Assembly (NCBI RefSeq): GCF_020523795.1
Contig: NZ_JAJALI010000008.1
Location: 1 to 64,000, forward strand
DNA length: 64,000 nucleotides
Direction: 5' to 3'
Origin: Ancylobacter sp. Lp-2
GTDB taxonomy: Bacteria > Pseudomonadota > Alphaproteobacteria > Rhizobiales > Xanthobacteraceae
Below, one piece after another: positions 57,487 to 64,000 of this stretch (its first letter is position 1; every line of letters begins with the position of its first letter). The notes below the pieces were generated by a model. The model worked only from the letters and a program-made list of their open reading frames with translations. It searched no databases and was not told where the DNA came from. A program made the position numbers and the translations under genes.

Positions 57487-58206
57487 TCACTCTGGCATCG
57501 TCGACCAGTCCGGCGCCCAACCGCCCTCGACCTTACGGAACAGCGGGCAGGAAATCGGCGCCCGCACCAGGCCGGGCCAGGCCGGATCGATGGCGCCGAG
57601 CGTCTTCTGCCAGACATTGGTCTCCTTGATCGCGGTGGCGACGCCCACCACGTCGGCGCCGATGCGCCGCATCAGCTCGAGCTCGGCCGAGACGGTGCCG
57701 CCGGTGGAGATGACGTCCTCCACCAGCAGCACCCGCTTGCCTTCCATGCGTTCCAGGAGGCGCGGGTCGATGAACACCGTCTTCGGCTTCAGCGGGCTGG
57801 TGATGGAGATCACCGGGATCGACAACTCGTCCTCGAACCAGAATTTCCGCGAATAGCTCAGCGGCACATAGTGCGGGTGGCCGAGCTTCTTCGCCACCGA
57901 GGCGGCGAGCACCATGCCGAGGGTGGGCATGCCGACGACGACCTCCGGTTCGAGGTCGCGGACCATCTCCGCCATCGCCGTGCTGAGCCGGTCTTCCAGC
58001 GCGAAGGAATTCTCGGTGATGCAGAGATAGGCGATGGCGGTGTCGAAATCGGGCGGCAGCGCCAGGAACGGCAGATCCGCCCAGTCCCCGTCCGGCAGCT
58101 TCACCGGGTAGCTGTCCCGGTAGGGCGGCGGACCGGGATCCTTGAGCTCGGCGGCGGGGATGAGGCGGTCGCGATAGAAGCCGCGGTCCTGAAAATTGAG
58201 GGGCAT
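57487..58206 (-). CDS. type I phosphoribosyltransferase
   Basis: A 239-residue PRTase. The PRPP motif is VLLVEDVISTGGT (EDxxxTGGT), with VVVGMPTLGMVLAASVA before it as the pyrophosphate loop, and the YVPLSYSRKFWFEDEL stretch. It would join a purine-like or other nitrogen base to PRPP. ATG 58206 follows CCGGAGTTCCCC. Similarity is nearest to adenine/xanthine-type PRTases, but the N-terminal 60 residues (DRGFYRDRLIPAAELKDPG) are an unusual addition. Its link to the neighbouring cluster, if any, could be base salvage. Confidence 0.82.
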   Translation of the reverse strand: MPLNFQDRGFYRDRLIPAAELKDPGPPPYRDSYPVKLPDGDWADLPFLALPPDFDTAIAYLCITENSFALEDRLSTAMAEMVRDLEPEVVVGMPTLGMVLAASVAKKLGHPHYVPLSYSRKFWFEDELSIPVISITSPLKPKTVFIDPRLLERMEGKRVLLVEDVISTGGTVSAELELMRRIGADVVGVATAIKETNVWQKTLGAIDPAWPGLVRAPISCPLFRKVEGGWAPDWSTMPE

Positions 58207-58362
58207 GGGGAACTCCGGGAGGCGAGGGCCTCGCGAAGCCAGCAACGCAAATGCCAAGGGCCGCCCGCATGCGGCGGACGGCCCTTCAACATTCGTCGTA
58301 TCGTCCGCCGGCCTATGGCCGGCAGTTGATCGAGGGGCTTCGGCCCGAACCGGGCCGGGGCC

Positions 58363-58890
58363 TCACTTCTTGGCGGCTTCGATCGCCTTGACGATCAGCT
58401 CGCGGGCGCGCTCGGGGCCGTGCCAGTCGGCGACGTTGACCTTCTTGCCCTTCTCCAGGTCCTTGTAGTGGGTGAAGAAGTGCGCGACCTGCTCGACGAC
58501 GAGCGGGGGCAGGTCCTTATAGGACTTCACGTTGGAGTGGTACGGGTAGACGCTGTCGGCCGGCACCGCGAGGATCTTCTCGTCGCCGCCCTTCTCGTCG
58601 GTCATCATCAGCACGCCGACCGGGCGGCAGGGGATGACGCAGCCGGCCATCAGCGCCACCGGCGAGATGACGATGACGTCGAGCGGATCGCCGTCGTCGC
58701 CGAGCGACTGCGGGATGAAGCCGTAGGCACCCGGATAGAACATCGGCGTGTGCAGGAAGCGGTCGACGAAGATCGCGCCGGAGTCCTTGTCGAGCTCGTA
58801 CTTCACCGGCGCGCCGCCGGCCGGGATCTCGATGAGGGCGTGGATCTCATCCGGCGGGTTCGGTCCGGCAGAAATGCGTGAAATGTCCAT
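58363..58890 (-). CDS. ppa: inorganic pyrophosphatase, family I
   Basis: A 175-residue soluble pyrophosphatase that pulls biosynthesis forward by cleaving PPi. The signature DDGDPLDVIVIS carries the catalytic Asp residues, and KYELDKDSG and YPGAYGFIPQSL match the family. The ATG at 58890 gives the normal MDISRISAG start; the 46 codons open upstream are not needed. It is in line with the PRTase gene, whose reaction also forms PPi. Confidence 0.96.
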   Translation of the reverse strand: MDISRISAGPNPPDEIHALIEIPAGGAPVKYELDKDSGAIFVDRFLHTPMFYPGAYGFIPQSLGDDGDPLDVIVISPVALMAGCVIPCRPVGVLMMTDEKGGDEKILAVPADSVYPYHSNVKSYKDLPPLVVEQVAHFFTHYKDLEKGKKVNVADWHGPERARELIVKAIEAAKK

Positions 58891-59036
58891 GAACGGGCTC
58901 CAGAACGAAGAGATGCCGGGCGGTCCGGCCGACAAAGCGCCTTCTAATAGGTCGGAGCAGGCCTGACGTCGAGAGAGGACGAACGGGCAATTGGGCGCAT
59001 CCGCCGCGATGCGGCAAAAATTTCGCATTTGCGATG

Positions 59037-59084
59037 TGATAATGTATCAGAGGTCTGGACGTGCCGCGATGATATGTTGTATCA
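59037..59084 (+). promoter_or_regulatory. two Zur-like operators upstream of the zinc uptake operon
   Basis: TGATA-ATG-TATCA (59037-59049) and TGATA-TGTTG-TATCA (59070-59084) are palindromes with the same half-sites, with centres 34 bases apart, in the AT-rich gap before the His-rich protein. The place and shape fit repression by zinc-bound Zur (Fur family). The half-sites differ from the exact alphaproteobacterial Zur box that I recall, so binding needs proof. Confidence 0.6.
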
Positions 59085-59108
59085 AATTCCTCGCAGCCGA
59101 GGTTACGC

Positions 59109-59372
59109 ATGTCCGCATCCCACCGACATTCTCACGATCCCGCGCCGTCCCGGCCGGATCATTCGCATAGCAGCGATCACGCGCACGATGATCATGCGCA
59201 TGCCCCTCACACGCATGCGCATCATTCGCATCCGGTCGGCGCCCGCCATCCGGCGGCGGCGGTGGCGCCGTCGCTGCTGCGGCTCTCCGCCCTTGCGCGG
59301 CTCATGCTGGTGCTGCCGGTCGCGGCGCTGCTGTGGGCGGCGGCGCTGGCGGTGCTGTGGGGAGGCGCGTGA
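59109..59372 (+). CDS. small His-rich single-span membrane protein of the zinc operon
   Basis: An 87-residue protein I cannot place in a family. The first 47 residues hold 15 histidines (SHRHSHDP, DHAHDDHAHAP, HTHAHHSHP) with Asp between, a strong zinc-binding pattern. Residues 55-85 form one hydrophobic helix (LARLMLVLPVAALLWAAALA). There is no signal peptide, so the His tail could face either side. Its TGA shares a base with the ATG of the ATPase gene, and it is first behind the Zur-like sites. It may bind or hand over zinc at the importer. Confidence 0.8.
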   Translation: MSASHRHSHDPAPSRPDHSHSSDHAHDDHAHAPHTHAHHSHPVGARHPAAAVAPSLLRLSALARLMLVLPVAALLWAAALAVLWGGA

Positions 59373-60175
59373 TGGGCGCCGAGGCCAAGAGTGCTGAAGT
59401 TAAGAGTGCTGAAGTTAAGAGCGCCGAAGTGCTGGCCTTCCGCGATGTCACGCTCGGCTATGACCGGCATCCGGCGGTGCATCACCTGACCGGAACGGTC
59501 AATGCCGGCGAACTGATCGCCATTTGCGGGCCGAACGGGGCGGGCAAGTCGACGCTGCTGAAGGGGGTGATGGGCCTCTTGTCGCCGCTGGCGGGCAGCA
59601 TCGTCCGGCCGGATGACGGCCGGGCACGCATCGCCTATCTGCCGCAGGCGGCGGAGGTCGACCGCTCCTTCCCGATCAATGTCTACGACATCGTCGCGCT
59701 CGGCCTGTGGCGGCGCACCGGGCTGTTCGGCGGGGTCTCGCACGCCGATCGCGCGCGCATCGCCGAGGCGATCGCCGCGGTGGGGCTCGACGGCTTCGAG
59801 CGCCGCCCCATCGGCACGCTGTCCGGCGGGCAGATGCAGCGGGCGCTGTTCGCGCGGCTGCTGCTGCAGAATGCCGAGATCATCCTGCTCGACGAGCCCT
59901 TCACCGCGCTGGACGCCGCCACCGTGCGCGACCTCGTCGCGCTGGTAGAGCGCTGGCATGGCGAGGGCCGCACCGTGCTCGCGGTGTTGCACGACCTTGA
60001 ACTGGTGCGGGCGCATTTCCCGCGCACGCTGCTGCTCGCCCGCTCGCCGGTCGAGTGGGGCGAGACGCGCACGGTGCTGACCTCCACCAACCTGACGCGG
60101 GCACGCCACATGTGCGAGGCTTGGGACGAGGGCGCCCATGCCTGCGCGCCGGCGCGTACGGAGCGCGCGGCATGA
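59372..60175 (+). CDS. znuC: zinc ABC transporter ATPase (ZnuC/AztA type)
   Basis: A 267-residue ATPase: Walker A GPNGAGKST, signature LSGGQMQRALFARLLL, Walker B EIILLDEPFTALD, H-loop VLHDLELV. Between start and nucleotide domain there is a triple KSAEV repeat (residues 6-20). The ATG at 59372 overlaps the TGA of the His-rich gene by one base and has GGGGAGG before it; the 13 codons open upstream are not needed. It ends with a 4-base overlap into the permease. It powers zinc import. Confidence 0.93.
   Translation: MGAEAKSAEVKSAEVKSAEVLAFRDVTLGYDRHPAVHHLTGTVNAGELIAICGPNGAGKSTLLKGVMGLLSPLAGSIVRPDDGRARIAYLPQAAEVDRSFPINVYDIVALGLWRRTGLFGGVSHADRARIAEAIAAVGLDGFERRPIGTLSGGQMQRALFARLLLQNAEIILLDEPFTALDAATVRDLVALVERWHGEGRTVLAVLHDLELVRAHFPRTLLLARSPVEWGETRTVLTSTNLTRARHMCEAWDEGAHACAPARTERAA
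59387..59431 (+). repeat. 15-bp tandem repeat coding KSAEV x3
   Basis: AAGAGTGCTGAAGTT occurs twice without change (59387-59401, 59402-59416) and once in degenerate form AAGAGCGCCGAAGTG (59417-59431), at the 5' end of the ATPase gene. The first two units use AT-richer codons than the rest of the gene. A slippage-prone, recently grown repeat is likely. Confidence 0.85.
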
Positions 60176-61044
60176 ACGCGTATGACCTGTTGATCGCTCC
60201 CTTCGCCGAGTTCGACTTCATGCGCCGGGCCTTGATCGGCGTCATCGCGCTCGGCCTCGGCGCTGGGCCGGTAGGCGTGCTGATGATGCTGCGGCGGATG
60301 AGCCTCGCCGGCGACGCCATGGCGCATGCCATCCTGCCCGGTGCGGCGGTCGGCTTCCTTGCCGCCGGGCTGAACCTGTTCGCCATGACCCTGGGCGGGC
60401 TGATCGCCGGCTTCGCGGTGGCGCTCGGCGCCGGCGCGGTGGCGCGGGCGACGCAGATGAAGGAGGACGCGGCGCTCGCCGCCTTCTACCTCGTCTCGCT
60501 GGCGCTCGGCGTGATGCTGGTGTCGTTGCGCGGCTCGAATGTCGACCTGCTGCACGTGCTGTTCGGCACCGTGCTGGCGCTCGACGACCCGACGCTCTTG
60601 CTGATCGTCGGCGTCTCGACGGTGTCCATGCTGACGCTCGCCGTGCTGTGGCGGCCCCTGGTGGTGGAATGCGTCGACCCCGGCTTCCTGCGCTCGGTGA
60701 GCCGGGCCGGCACGCCGACGCATCTGGTCTTCCTCGGGCTCGTCGTGTTGAACCTCGTCGGCGGCTTCCACGCGCTCGGCACGCTCCTCGCCGTCGGGCT
60801 GATGATGCTGCCGGCCGCCACCGCCCGCTTCTGGGCGAGCGACCTTACCGCACTTGTCGTCGCGGCGGTGCTGGTCGCCTGCGGCTCGGGCGTGATCGGC
60901 CTCTTGGTCTCCTATCATCTCGGCGTGCCCTCCGGGCCTGCCATCATCCTCGTCGCCGGCGGCGCCTATGTGCTGTCGGTGCTCGTCGGGCCCATCGGCG
61001 GCATCCTGCCCCGCCTGATGCCGCGCCGACATCTCGAAGCCTGA
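60172..61044 (+). CDS. znuB: zinc ABC transporter permease (ZnuB/AztB type)
   Basis: A 290-residue permease of the ABC-3 family with about eight hydrophobic helices. MLRRMSLAGDAMAHAILPG is the conserved loop that meets the ATPase, and ALGTLLAVGLMMLPAATARF is typical near the end. The ATG overlaps the ATPase stop by four bases (60172-60175). It carries zinc, or possibly manganese, across the inner membrane. Confidence 0.94.
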   Translation: MNAYDLLIAPFAEFDFMRRALIGVIALGLGAGPVGVLMMLRRMSLAGDAMAHAILPGAAVGFLAAGLNLFAMTLGGLIAGFAVALGAGAVARATQMKEDAALAAFYLVSLALGVMLVSLRGSNVDLLHVLFGTVLALDDPTLLLIVGVSTVSMLTLAVLWRPLVVECVDPGFLRSVSRAGTPTHLVFLGLVVLNLVGGFHALGTLLAVGLMMLPAATARFWASDLTALVVAAVLVACGSGVIGLLVSYHLGVPSGPAIILVAGGAYVLSVLVGPIGGILPRLMPRRHLEA

Positions 61045-61056
61045 AGGAGAATTCGC

Positions 61057-62025
61057 ATGAAGCTCTCTCGCCGGACATTTTCCCACTTCGCTGCGGCCTC
61101 ACTGCTGCTGGCACTGGTCGCCGCTCCCATCGCTACTCCTGCGGCGGCGCAGACCGACACCAGCGCCAAGCTGCCGGTGGTGGCGTCGTTCTCGATCCTC
61201 GGCGACCTCGTGAAGAATGTCGGCGGCGACCGCGTGGCGATCTCGACGCTGGTCGGGCCGGACGGCGACGCGCATGTGTTCCAGCCGGCGCCGGCCGATG
61301 CCAAGAAGATGGCGGCGGCCAAGGTGGTGTTCGTCAACGGCCTCGGCTTCGAGGGCTGGATGGACCGGCTGGCGAAAGCCTCCGGCACCAGCGCCGCCGT
61401 GGTGGTCGCCGCCAAGGGCGTCACGGCTCGCGAGATGGAGGAGGAGGGCCACGGCCACGACCATGGCAAGGAGGCGCAGGCCGGCCATGATCACGAGGAG
61501 ACGGATCCGCATGCCTGGCAGTCGGTCGCCAATGCCGAGATCTACGTCGCCAACATCCGCGACGGGCTGATTGCCGCCGATCCGGCGGGCAAGGCGACCT
61601 ACGAGGCCAATGCGGTGGCTTATCTCGCCAGGCTTCAGGCGCTCGATACCGAGATCAAGGCGGCGGTGGCGCGCATCCCGGCCGACAAGCGGCGGGTGAT
61701 CACCTCGCACGACGCCTTCGGCTATTTCGAGGGCGCCTATGGGCTGGAGTTCATCGCGCCGCAGGGCGTCTCCACCGAGGCGGAAGCTTCGGCCAAGGAC
61801 GTCGCCCGGATCATCCGCCAGATCAAGGCCGAGAAGATCCCGGCGGTGTTCATGGAGAACATCTCCGACCCGCGCCTGATCAAGCGCATCGCCAACGAGA
61901 CCGGCGCCAAGATCGGCGGCACGGTGTTTTCCGACGCCCTCTCCGATGACAAGGGACCGGCCGCCACCTATATCGACATGATGCAGAACAACATCCGCGA
62001 ATTCTCGGCGGCGCTGTCGAGCTGA
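61057..62025 (+). CDS. znuA: zinc-binding periplasmic protein, cluster A-I (ZnuA/AztC type)
   Basis: A 322-residue binding protein with a Tat- or Sec-like signal ([21 protein letters not shown], cleaved near AAAQ at 32). Metal ligands are His73 ([13 protein letters not shown]), His152 (TDPHAWQ), His218 ([11 protein letters not shown]) and Asp293 (VFSDALSD). Three His and one Asp is the set I recall for AztC of Paracoccus, and the spacings of 66 and 75 agree with it; manganese binders have Glu in place of the third His. A His-rich loop ([16 protein letters not shown]) at 131-146 is the usual zinc loop. AAGGAG precedes the ATG. Confidence 0.93.
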   Translation: MKLSRRTFSHFAAASLLLALVAAPIATPAAAQTDTSAKLPVVASFSILGDLVKNVGGDRVAISTLVGPDGDAHVFQPAPADAKKMAAAKVVFVNGLGFEGWMDRLAKASGTSAAVVVAAKGVTAREMEEEGHGHDHGKEAQAGHDHEETDPHAWQSVANAEIYVANIRDGLIAADPAGKATYEANAVAYLARLQALDTEIKAAVARIPADKRRVITSHDAFGYFEGAYGLEFIAPQGVSTEAEASAKDVARIIRQIKAEKIPAVFMENISDPRLIKRIANETGAKIGGTVFSDALSDDKGPAATYIDMMQNNIREFSAALSS

Positions 62026-62132
62026 GGCGCGAGGGGGCTTCCCGCCCCCGACGCCGACGTCCACCGCCGGCGCGTTTCGCGGGCCGCCTCTCCCCGGCGG
62101 GGAGGGGAAAAGCAAAGACTGGAGTGGCCTCG

Positions 62133-63110
62133 ATGGCTGACACGCAGACCCAGAGCAAGATTCCCGTCACCGTGCTGACCGGCTATCTCGGCGCCGGAAA
62201 GACCACACTGCTCAACCGCATCCTCTCCGAGCCGCACGGCAAGAAATTCGCCGTGGTGGTGAACGAGTTCGGCGAGATCGGCATCGACAACGACCTGGTG
62301 GTCGGCGCCGACGAGGAAGTGTTCGAGATGAACAACGGCTGCATCTGCTGCACCGTACGCGGCGACCTGATCCGCATCATCGACGGCCTCCTCAAGCGCA
62401 AGGACGGCTTCGACGGCATCATCGTCGAGACCACCGGCCTCGCCGATCCCGCTCCGGTCGCCCAGACCTTCTTCGTCGACGAGACGGTCGGCGCCAAGAC
62501 CACGCTCGACGCGGTAGTGACGGTCGCCGACGCCAAATGGCTGAAGGACCGGCTGAAGGACGCGCCCGAGGCGAAGAACCAGATCGCCTTCGCCGACGTC
62601 ATCCTGCTCAACAAGACCGATCTGGTGTCGGAAGACGAGCTGAAGGACGTCGAGCTGCGCATCCGCGCCATCAACCCCTTCGCCCGCATCCACCGCACCC
62701 AGCGTTCCGACATCGCCATCGACAAGGTGCTGGGGCAGGGGGCGTTCGACCTCGACCGGATCCAGGCGATCGATCCGGATTTTCTTGAGGCCGGCCACAA
62801 GCATTTCCACGACGAGGACATGCGCTCGGTGTCGTTCACCAGCGACGCGCCGCTCGACCCGGACAAGTTCTTCCCGTGGATCCAGGAGCTGACCCAGCGC
62901 GAGGGGCCGAACATCCTGCGTTCCAAGGGCATCCTCGCCTTCAAGAACGACCCGGAGCGCTTCGTCTTCCAGGGCGTGCACATGATCCTCGACGGCGACC
63001 ACCAGCGCCCGTGGAAAGAGGACGAGCCGAAGGTGAGCCGCATCGTGTTCATTGGCCGCAAGCTCAACGTGCCGGAACTCGAAAAGGGCTTTCGCGCCTG
63101 CGTGGCGTGA
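62133..63110 (+). CDS. COG0523-family GTPase, probable zinc metallochaperone
   Basis: A 325-residue G3E GTPase of the CobW/COG0523 group. The P-loop is [10 protein letters not shown], the metal motif is NGCICCTVR (CxCC), the G4-like motif is LLNKTDLV, and [10 protein letters not shown] is a short His-rich linker before the CobW C-terminal domain. Members under Zur control deliver zinc to enzymes when it is scarce. It follows the binding-protein gene by 107 bases in a gap with CCTCTCCCC/GGGGAGGGG pairing. ATG 62133 has GGAG 8 bases before it. Confidence 0.92.
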   Translation: MADTQTQSKIPVTVLTGYLGAGKTTLLNRILSEPHGKKFAVVVNEFGEIGIDNDLVVGADEEVFEMNNGCICCTVRGDLIRIIDGLLKRKDGFDGIIVETTGLADPAPVAQTFFVDETVGAKTTLDAVVTVADAKWLKDRLKDAPEAKNQIAFADVILLNKTDLVSEDELKDVELRIRAINPFARIHRTQRSDIAIDKVLGQGAFDLDRIQAIDPDFLEAGHKHFHDEDMRSVSFTSDAPLDPDKFFPWIQELTQREGPNILRSKGILAFKNDPERFVFQGVHMILDGDHQRPWKEDEPKVSRIVFIGRKLNVPELEKGFRACVA

Positions 63111-63207
63111 ACCTCTCCGCATCAGCGGGCTGCGTGACGGCGGGCGCAATATGCGCTAGTCCGGCGCAGCCCTTTGCGTTTTTCCGATCCGAGCCCGACT
63201 GGTCCCC

Positions 63208-64000
63208 ATGGCCGCTACCAGCACTCCCTCCTCGCTGACCTCAAAGCTGCGCGTGCATGCGCTTGGCGGCGCGGTGGTCGGCGCCGCCTATCTCGGCACC
63301 ACTCCGGTCCTCGCGCTCGCCGAGGGCGTGCTCGCCTTCGCCGGCGAGGAGCCGCTGCGCGTCGAGGCGCATAAGGGCGTGCTGCTGTCCCTCGCTGCCG
63401 ATGCGCGCTCGATCGTCACCGGCGGCGACGACGGCCGGGTGGTACGTACCCGTGGCGATGGCTCCACCGAGGTGCTGTTCGAGCAGAAGGGACGCTGGAT
63501 CGACCAGGTGGCGCTCGGCGCCGACGCGGTGGCGTTCTCGGCCGGCAAGACCGCGCATTTCCTGCCCGCCAAGGGCGAGATGAAGACGCTGGCGGTGCCT
63601 TCCACCGTCGGCGGGCTTGCCTTCGCCTTCAAGGGCACGCGGCTCGCCGTCGCCCATTATGGCGGCGTGACGCTGTGGTTTCCCAATGCGCAGGCCAAGC
63701 CCGAGGTGCTGGAGTGGAAGGGCTCGCATCGCGGCGTCGCCTTCAGCCCGGACATGCGCTTTGTGGTGACGACGATGCAGGAGCCGGCGCTGCACGGCTG
63801 GCGGCTCGCCGATGGCGGGCATATGCGGATGAGCGGCTATCCGGCGCGGGTGAAGTCGATGGCCTTCACCGCCGGCGGCAAGTTCCTCGCCACGTCCGGT
63901 TCCAATGAGGCGATCCTCTGGCCGTTCGCCAGCAAGGAAGGGCCGATGGGCAAGCAGCCCTCCATGCTGGTGCCGCGCGATGTCCGTGCATCCTGCGTCG
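63208..64000 (+). CDS. WD40 repeat beta-propeller protein, 3' end outside the window
   Basis: The first 264 codons are seen, open to the window end. WD40-like units recur about every 40 residues (AHKGVLLSLAADARSIVTGG, then IDQVALGADAVAFSAG, GGLAFAFKGTRLAVAHYGGV, SHRGVAFSPDMRFVVTT, KSMAFTAGGKFLATSG). There is no signal peptide, so it is cytoplasmic. It follows the COG0523 GTPase by 97 bases. I recall that the periplasmic zinc chaperone AztD is also a propeller, but this one is intracellular. A part in zinc delivery is inferred from place only. Confidence 0.85.
   Translation, partial: MAATSTPSSLTSKLRVHALGGAVVGAAYLGTTPVLALAEGVLAFAGEEPLRVEAHKGVLLSLAADARSIVTGGDDGRVVRTRGDGSTEVLFEQKGRWIDQVALGADAVAFSAGKTAHFLPAKGEMKTLAVPSTVGGLAFAFKGTRLAVAHYGGVTLWFPNAQAKPEVLEWKGSHRGVAFSPDMRFVVTTMQEPALHGWRLADGGHMRMSGYPARVKSMAFTAGGKFLATSGSNEAILWPFASKEGPMGKQPSMLVPRDVRASCV

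Noticed and set aside
61057-62025. Manganese importer binding protein
   Set aside because: The third ligand is His218, not Glu as in manganese binders, and a His-rich loop is present, so zinc is favoured.

Overview
The window is GC-rich, densely packed DNA with short intergenic gaps, many 4-base ATGA or GTGA gene overlaps and no visible mobile element, tRNA, rRNA or CRISPR array. The gene families point to an alphaproteobacterium of the order Hyphomicrobiales, perhaps near Xanthobacteraceae: a FixJ-like two-component system, an oxalate/glyoxylate module, E. coli-like PoxB, an alphaproteobacterial style zinc operon and an intergenic repeat (55220-55263) that I recall as common in that order. 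The order is an inference; the genus is a guess.

Region 1 (1-16.1 kb) is an oxalate and glyoxylate island. On the minus strand gcl, hyi and glxR convert glyoxylate to tartronate semialdehyde and on to glycerate, with a divergent IclR regulator and a row of palindromes between them. Next come two formyl-CoA:oxalate CoA-transferases, one oxalyl-CoA decarboxylase, two paralogous FCD-type GntR regulators and two OxlT-like oxalate:formate antiporters. Together they would import oxalate, activate it to oxalyl-CoA, decarboxylate it to formyl-CoA and export formate.

Region 2 (16.1-35 kb) is mixed. It holds a Nudix hydrolase coupled to an isonitrile-hydratase-like protein, thiC with its TPP riboswitch, a lytic transglycosylase, a CDF transporter, a KDG-kinase-like PfkB protein, an aminotransferase, a double GNAT protein, map, radC, an AraC regulator with a divergent flavin monooxygenase, and a LysR regulator divergent from an MFS pump followed by an EmrAB-type pump.

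Region 3 (35-44.5 kb) looks like a stress or redox regulon. It has two sensor kinases that share a membrane domain, a FixJ-type regulator, a lone receiver, Dps, a peroxiredoxin coupled to a DsbA-fold protein, PoxB and an alpha/beta hydrolase. A 16-bp imperfect palindrome occurs twice, about 60 bp upstream of predicted starts of transcription for kinase 1 and poxB.

Region 4 (44.8-49.1 kb) carries a His-rich zinc-type CDF exporter, an AprI/Inh-like inhibitor, a hydroxyacid dehydrogenase, a MarR regulator and a flavodoxin-fold quinone reductase.

Region 5 (49.2-57.2 kb) is a coherent catabolic cluster of unassigned substrate: an ABC importer (NMT1/THI5-type binding protein), a cytosine-deaminase-like amidohydrolase and an FAD oxidase on the minus strand, and RidA, a creatininase-family hydrolase and an Ldh2-family dehydrogenase on the plus strand. 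A nitrogenous, probably cyclic compound is the likely substrate.

Region 6 (57.5-64 kb) has a phosphoribosyltransferase and pyrophosphatase, then a zinc uptake operon behind two Zur-like operators: a small His-rich membrane protein, ATPase, permease, binding protein with three His and one Asp ligand, a COG0523 GTPase and a WD40 propeller protein cut by the window end.
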